Made by a program: the position numbers and the translations under genes. A DNA stretch of 64,000 bases from JBBROS01 sp963792675 (GTDB lineage: Bacteria > Pseudomonadota > Alphaproteobacteria > Acetobacterales > Acetobacteraceae): NCBI GenBank assembly GCA_963792675.1, contig CAWBWT010000002.1, forward strand, positions 3,224,001-3,288,000, written 5' to 3'. This document shows positions 62,125 through 64,000 of the stretch, piece after piece. Each line of letters opens with the position of its first letter. The first letter of the stretch is position 1. The notes under the pieces were generated by a model. The model ran no database searches, had not been told where the DNA came from, and saw only the letters and a program-made list of their open reading frames with translations.

Positions 62125-62940
62125 ATGGCTCGGGCGGCGGTCGGAGGCGGGGCACTGGACGAGTTGGCGGCGCTGCGGCTGCAGGTCGAATGGGGCGCCG
62201 ACGAGGCCCTGCTGACAGAGCCGCTCGACCGTTTCGCACCGGCCGCCGCGGCCCCGGTCCGGCCGGCGGCGCGGGTTCCAGAAGCGTCGGCCGCACCCGC
62301 CGGCAGGCAGACCGTGGTGCCGCTCGCGGCCGGCCCTGGCTTGGCGGTCGAACGGGCCGCCGCGGCGGCAAGCCTCGAAGCGCTTTACGCGGCCGCCGAC
62401 ACCTTCGAAGCCAACCCGCTGCGCGCCACCGCATCCACCACCGTTGCCCCGAGCGGCAACCCGCAATCGGGCCTGCTGCTGGTCGGCGAAGCGCCCGGCG
62501 CGGACGACGATCGCGCCGGCCGCGCCTTCAGCGGCCCGGCCGGCGACCGGCTCGACCACGTCCTGCGCAGCGCCGGGCTGGGCCGCGACGACCTGCTGCT
62601 CGCCTTGCTGGTGCCGTGGCGCGCTCCGGGCGGGCGGCCGATCAGCGAGGCGGAGCGGGCGGCGGCGCTGCCGTTCTTCTACCGCTTGCTGGCGCTGGTG
62701 CGGCCGCGGCGGCTGGTGCTGATGGGCGCCGCACCCTATGCGGCGCTGGGCGGCGAGCCGGGTGGGTTCCGCAAGGCCCGCGGCCAATGGCGCGACGTCG
62801 CCCTGCCCGGCCTCGAGACGCCGGTGCCGGCGCTGACGACGCTGCCGCCCGACCTCTGGCTTTCGACCGCCGCCAACAAGCAGGCGATCTGGGCCGACCT
62901 GCTCAACTTGCGCGCCGCACTGGACAGCGCCGCCGAATAA
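62125..62940 (+). CDS. Uracil-DNA glycosylase family protein (family 4-like)
   Basis: 271 residues. UDG motif GEAPGADDDRAGRAFSGPAGDRL and later VLMGAAPYAALGG and RGQWRDV match the family 4-like fold. The four cysteines that hold the 4Fe-4S cluster in classic family 4 enzymes are absent (no Cys in the positions before FEANPLRATAST or around VPWRAPGGRP). Activity therefore uncertain. N-terminal 100 residues are variable and Ala-rich. Confidence 0.8.
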   Translation: MARAAVGGGALDELAALRLQVEWGADEALLTEPLDRFAPAAAAPVRPAARVPEASAAPAGRQTVVPLAAGPGLAVERAAAAASLEALYAAADTFEANPLRATASTTVAPSGNPQSGLLLVGEAPGADDDRAGRAFSGPAGDRLDHVLRSAGLGRDDLLLALLVPWRAPGGRPISEAERAAALPFFYRLLALVRPRRLVLMGAAPYAALGGEPGGFRKARGQWRDVALPGLETPVPALTTLPPDLWLSTAANKQAIWADLLNLRAALDSAAE

Positions 62941-63005
62941 AAATTTGGATTCCTCCGCCGAACGAGTCTTGTCAGGAAACGTCAGGAGATGTAGCGGGAT
63001 CGGCG

Positions 63006-64000
63006 ATGAGAGCGTTGCCTCCTGCCGCCCGGCATCGCCGCAGACCCGCCCTCATCGTCCTCACCGCCGCCACCCTGGCCCTCGCCGCCGTTGCAGGGCC
63101 AGCGAGCGCCCAAACTCCGCCGGGCGAGGCGGCGCCGGACGACGTGGCGCTCGCGGTGCCGCGCCTCGCGTCGGGACGCGAGCCGGTCGCCCTGCCCCGC
63201 CCGCTCTCGGCCGCCGCCGCGCGGCAGATCCGCCAAGCGCTGAGTGCACCCGGCCTACCGCTCGATGGCCTCGCCGACCACCTGCTGGACGGTCACATCC
63301 TGGCCGAACGCTTCTTCGCGCCGAGCTCGCGTCCGAGCGCGTCCGACCTGCAGGCTTGGCTCGCCGCCTACGCCGCGCTGCCGGAGGCAGGCTCCATCCA
63401 CGCGCTGCTGCTCACGCGGTTGCCGCGCGGCGCCGCCGCCCCGCCGGCGCCGGTGCTGCCGGCGTTCGACGCCGTGCCGATGGGCGACGATATCGAGGTC
63501 GGCGACCGTTGGCTGGTCCGCGACCCGGACCTCGATCGCGCCGTCCGCGAAGCGGCCTACGACGGCAACTTGCGGCGCGCAGGTCAGATTGTCACCGGCG
63601 CCCGCCAATTGTCGCCGAGCTACGTCGCCCTGCTGCAGGCCGAGATCGCCCGCGCCGCCTTCAGCCTCGGCCGCGACGCCGAGGCGCTGGCCCTGGGCAC
63701 GTCCGCGGCGGAGCAAGTGCACGGCGCGGTCGGCCTCGCGGCTTGGGTGGGGGGCCTCGCGGCTTGGCGACTGGGCCGCTTCGAGGACGCTCGCACCCTA
63801 TTCGACACCGCATACCGCGCGCCGCTGGCCTCGCGTGGGCTGCGCGCCGGCGCCGCTTATTGGTCGGCGCGCGTCAGCCTGGTCACGAGCGGCCATTACG
63901 GCCCGTGGATGCAGCGGGCAGCGCGCGAGCCGCGGACTTTCTACGGCCTGCTGGCACGGCGAACGCTCGGCCAATCGATCCGGCCGGAGCTGCCGTTCGA
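63006..64000 (+). CDS. Soluble lytic transglycosylase, N-terminal part
   Basis: 331 residues are visible; the gene continues past the window end. Signal peptide cut near ASAQT, followed by the helical doughnut (U-domain) typical of Slt70: LRRAGQIVTGARQLSPSYVALLQAE, AAYWSARVSLV and REPRTFYGLLARRTLGQ just before where the SLT catalytic domain would begin. A peptidoglycan-cleaving periplasmic enzyme. Confidence 0.85.
   Translation, partial: MRALPPAARHRRRPALIVLTAATLALAAVAGPASAQTPPGEAAPDDVALAVPRLASGREPVALPRPLSAAAARQIRQALSAPGLPLDGLADHLLDGHILAERFFAPSSRPSASDLQAWLAAYAALPEAGSIHALLLTRLPRGAAAPPAPVLPAFDAVPMGDDIEVGDRWLVRDPDLDRAVREAAYDGNLRRAGQIVTGARQLSPSYVALLQAEIARAAFSLGRDAEALALGTSAAEQVHGAVGLAAWVGGLAAWRLGRFEDARTLFDTAYRAPLASRGLRAGAAYWSARVSLVTSGHYGPWMQRAAREPRTFYGLLARRTLGQSIRPELPF

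Noticed and set aside
1..64000. CRISPR array, prophage, insertion sequence or integrase
   Set aside because: No regularly spaced direct repeats, transposase, integrase or phage structural genes were seen.

Overview
This window is a GC-rich, densely coded chromosomal segment of an alphaproteobacterium, most likely an acetic-acid-bacteria relative (Acetobacteraceae/Rhodospirillales). The reasons are the red-type (form IC) RuBisCO with CbbX, the PQQ biosynthesis operon, the quinoprotein-associated ABC system, and very high third-position GC. The species cannot be named from the sequence alone.

Layout. (1) 1-3.8 kb: the start of the PrkA serine kinase gene, then a glutamate/aspartate-type uptake set (gltI-gltJ-gltK) with no ATPase gene beside it. 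(2) 3.9-12.5 kb: a complete Calvin-Benson operon on the minus strand (cbbL, cbbS, rpe, cbbX, cbbF, cbbP, cbbA, cbbY) with divergent cbbR. (3) 12.5-28.1 kb: a C1/alcohol oxidation block. It holds glutathione-dependent formaldehyde handling (gfa, fghA), a quinoprotein relay pair (SoxYZ-like carrier and metallo-hydrolase), pqqABCDE, a TonB receptor, a cytochrome c, a DUF3280 protein and the PQQ-linked ABC operon (binding protein, beta-propeller, ATPase, permease). No PQQ dehydrogenase lies in the window. Formaldehyde and formate from this block, oxidised to CO2, could feed the Calvin cycle next to it. (4) 28-35.5 kb: yraN, an oppBCDF-type peptide transporter without a binding protein, an AI-2E family protein, an OtnI/Hyi isomerase and an XRE regulator. 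(5) 35.6-43.2 kb: housekeeping and amino-acid genes (Nudix, AlaX, sulfurtransferase, cystathionine beta-lyase, hisI, a CobW GTPase, lpxB, clpS) and a Phd/VapC toxin-antitoxin pair. (6) 43.3-48.9 kb: a metallophosphoesterase/cupredoxin/ECF sigma/anti-sigma cluster, a broken lldE-like gene, an orphan DNA methyltransferase, a Tim44-domain protein and a histidine phosphatase. (7) 48.9-54.3 kb: a PEP-CTERM surface locus (PrsT-like TPR protein, one PEP-CTERM protein) beside a polysaccharide-type ABC exporter. (8) 54.5-64 kb: two lytic transglycosylases, arfB, a COG4280-like membrane protein, tRNA-Gln, ispE, a TPR lipoprotein, ETF-ubiquinone oxidoreductase and a uracil-DNA glycosylase family protein.

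Two window-wide patterns stand out. Five genes (cbbA, gfa, the lldE-like gene, a small membrane-protein gene and ispE) each carry what looks like a single-base indel. Because ispE is normally essential, sequence error is the simplest explanation. Short perfect hairpins with 3-nt loops recur at three gene ends (5.8, 12.4 and 42.8 kb) and look like one extragenic repeat family; one of them codes part of the CbbR C-terminus.
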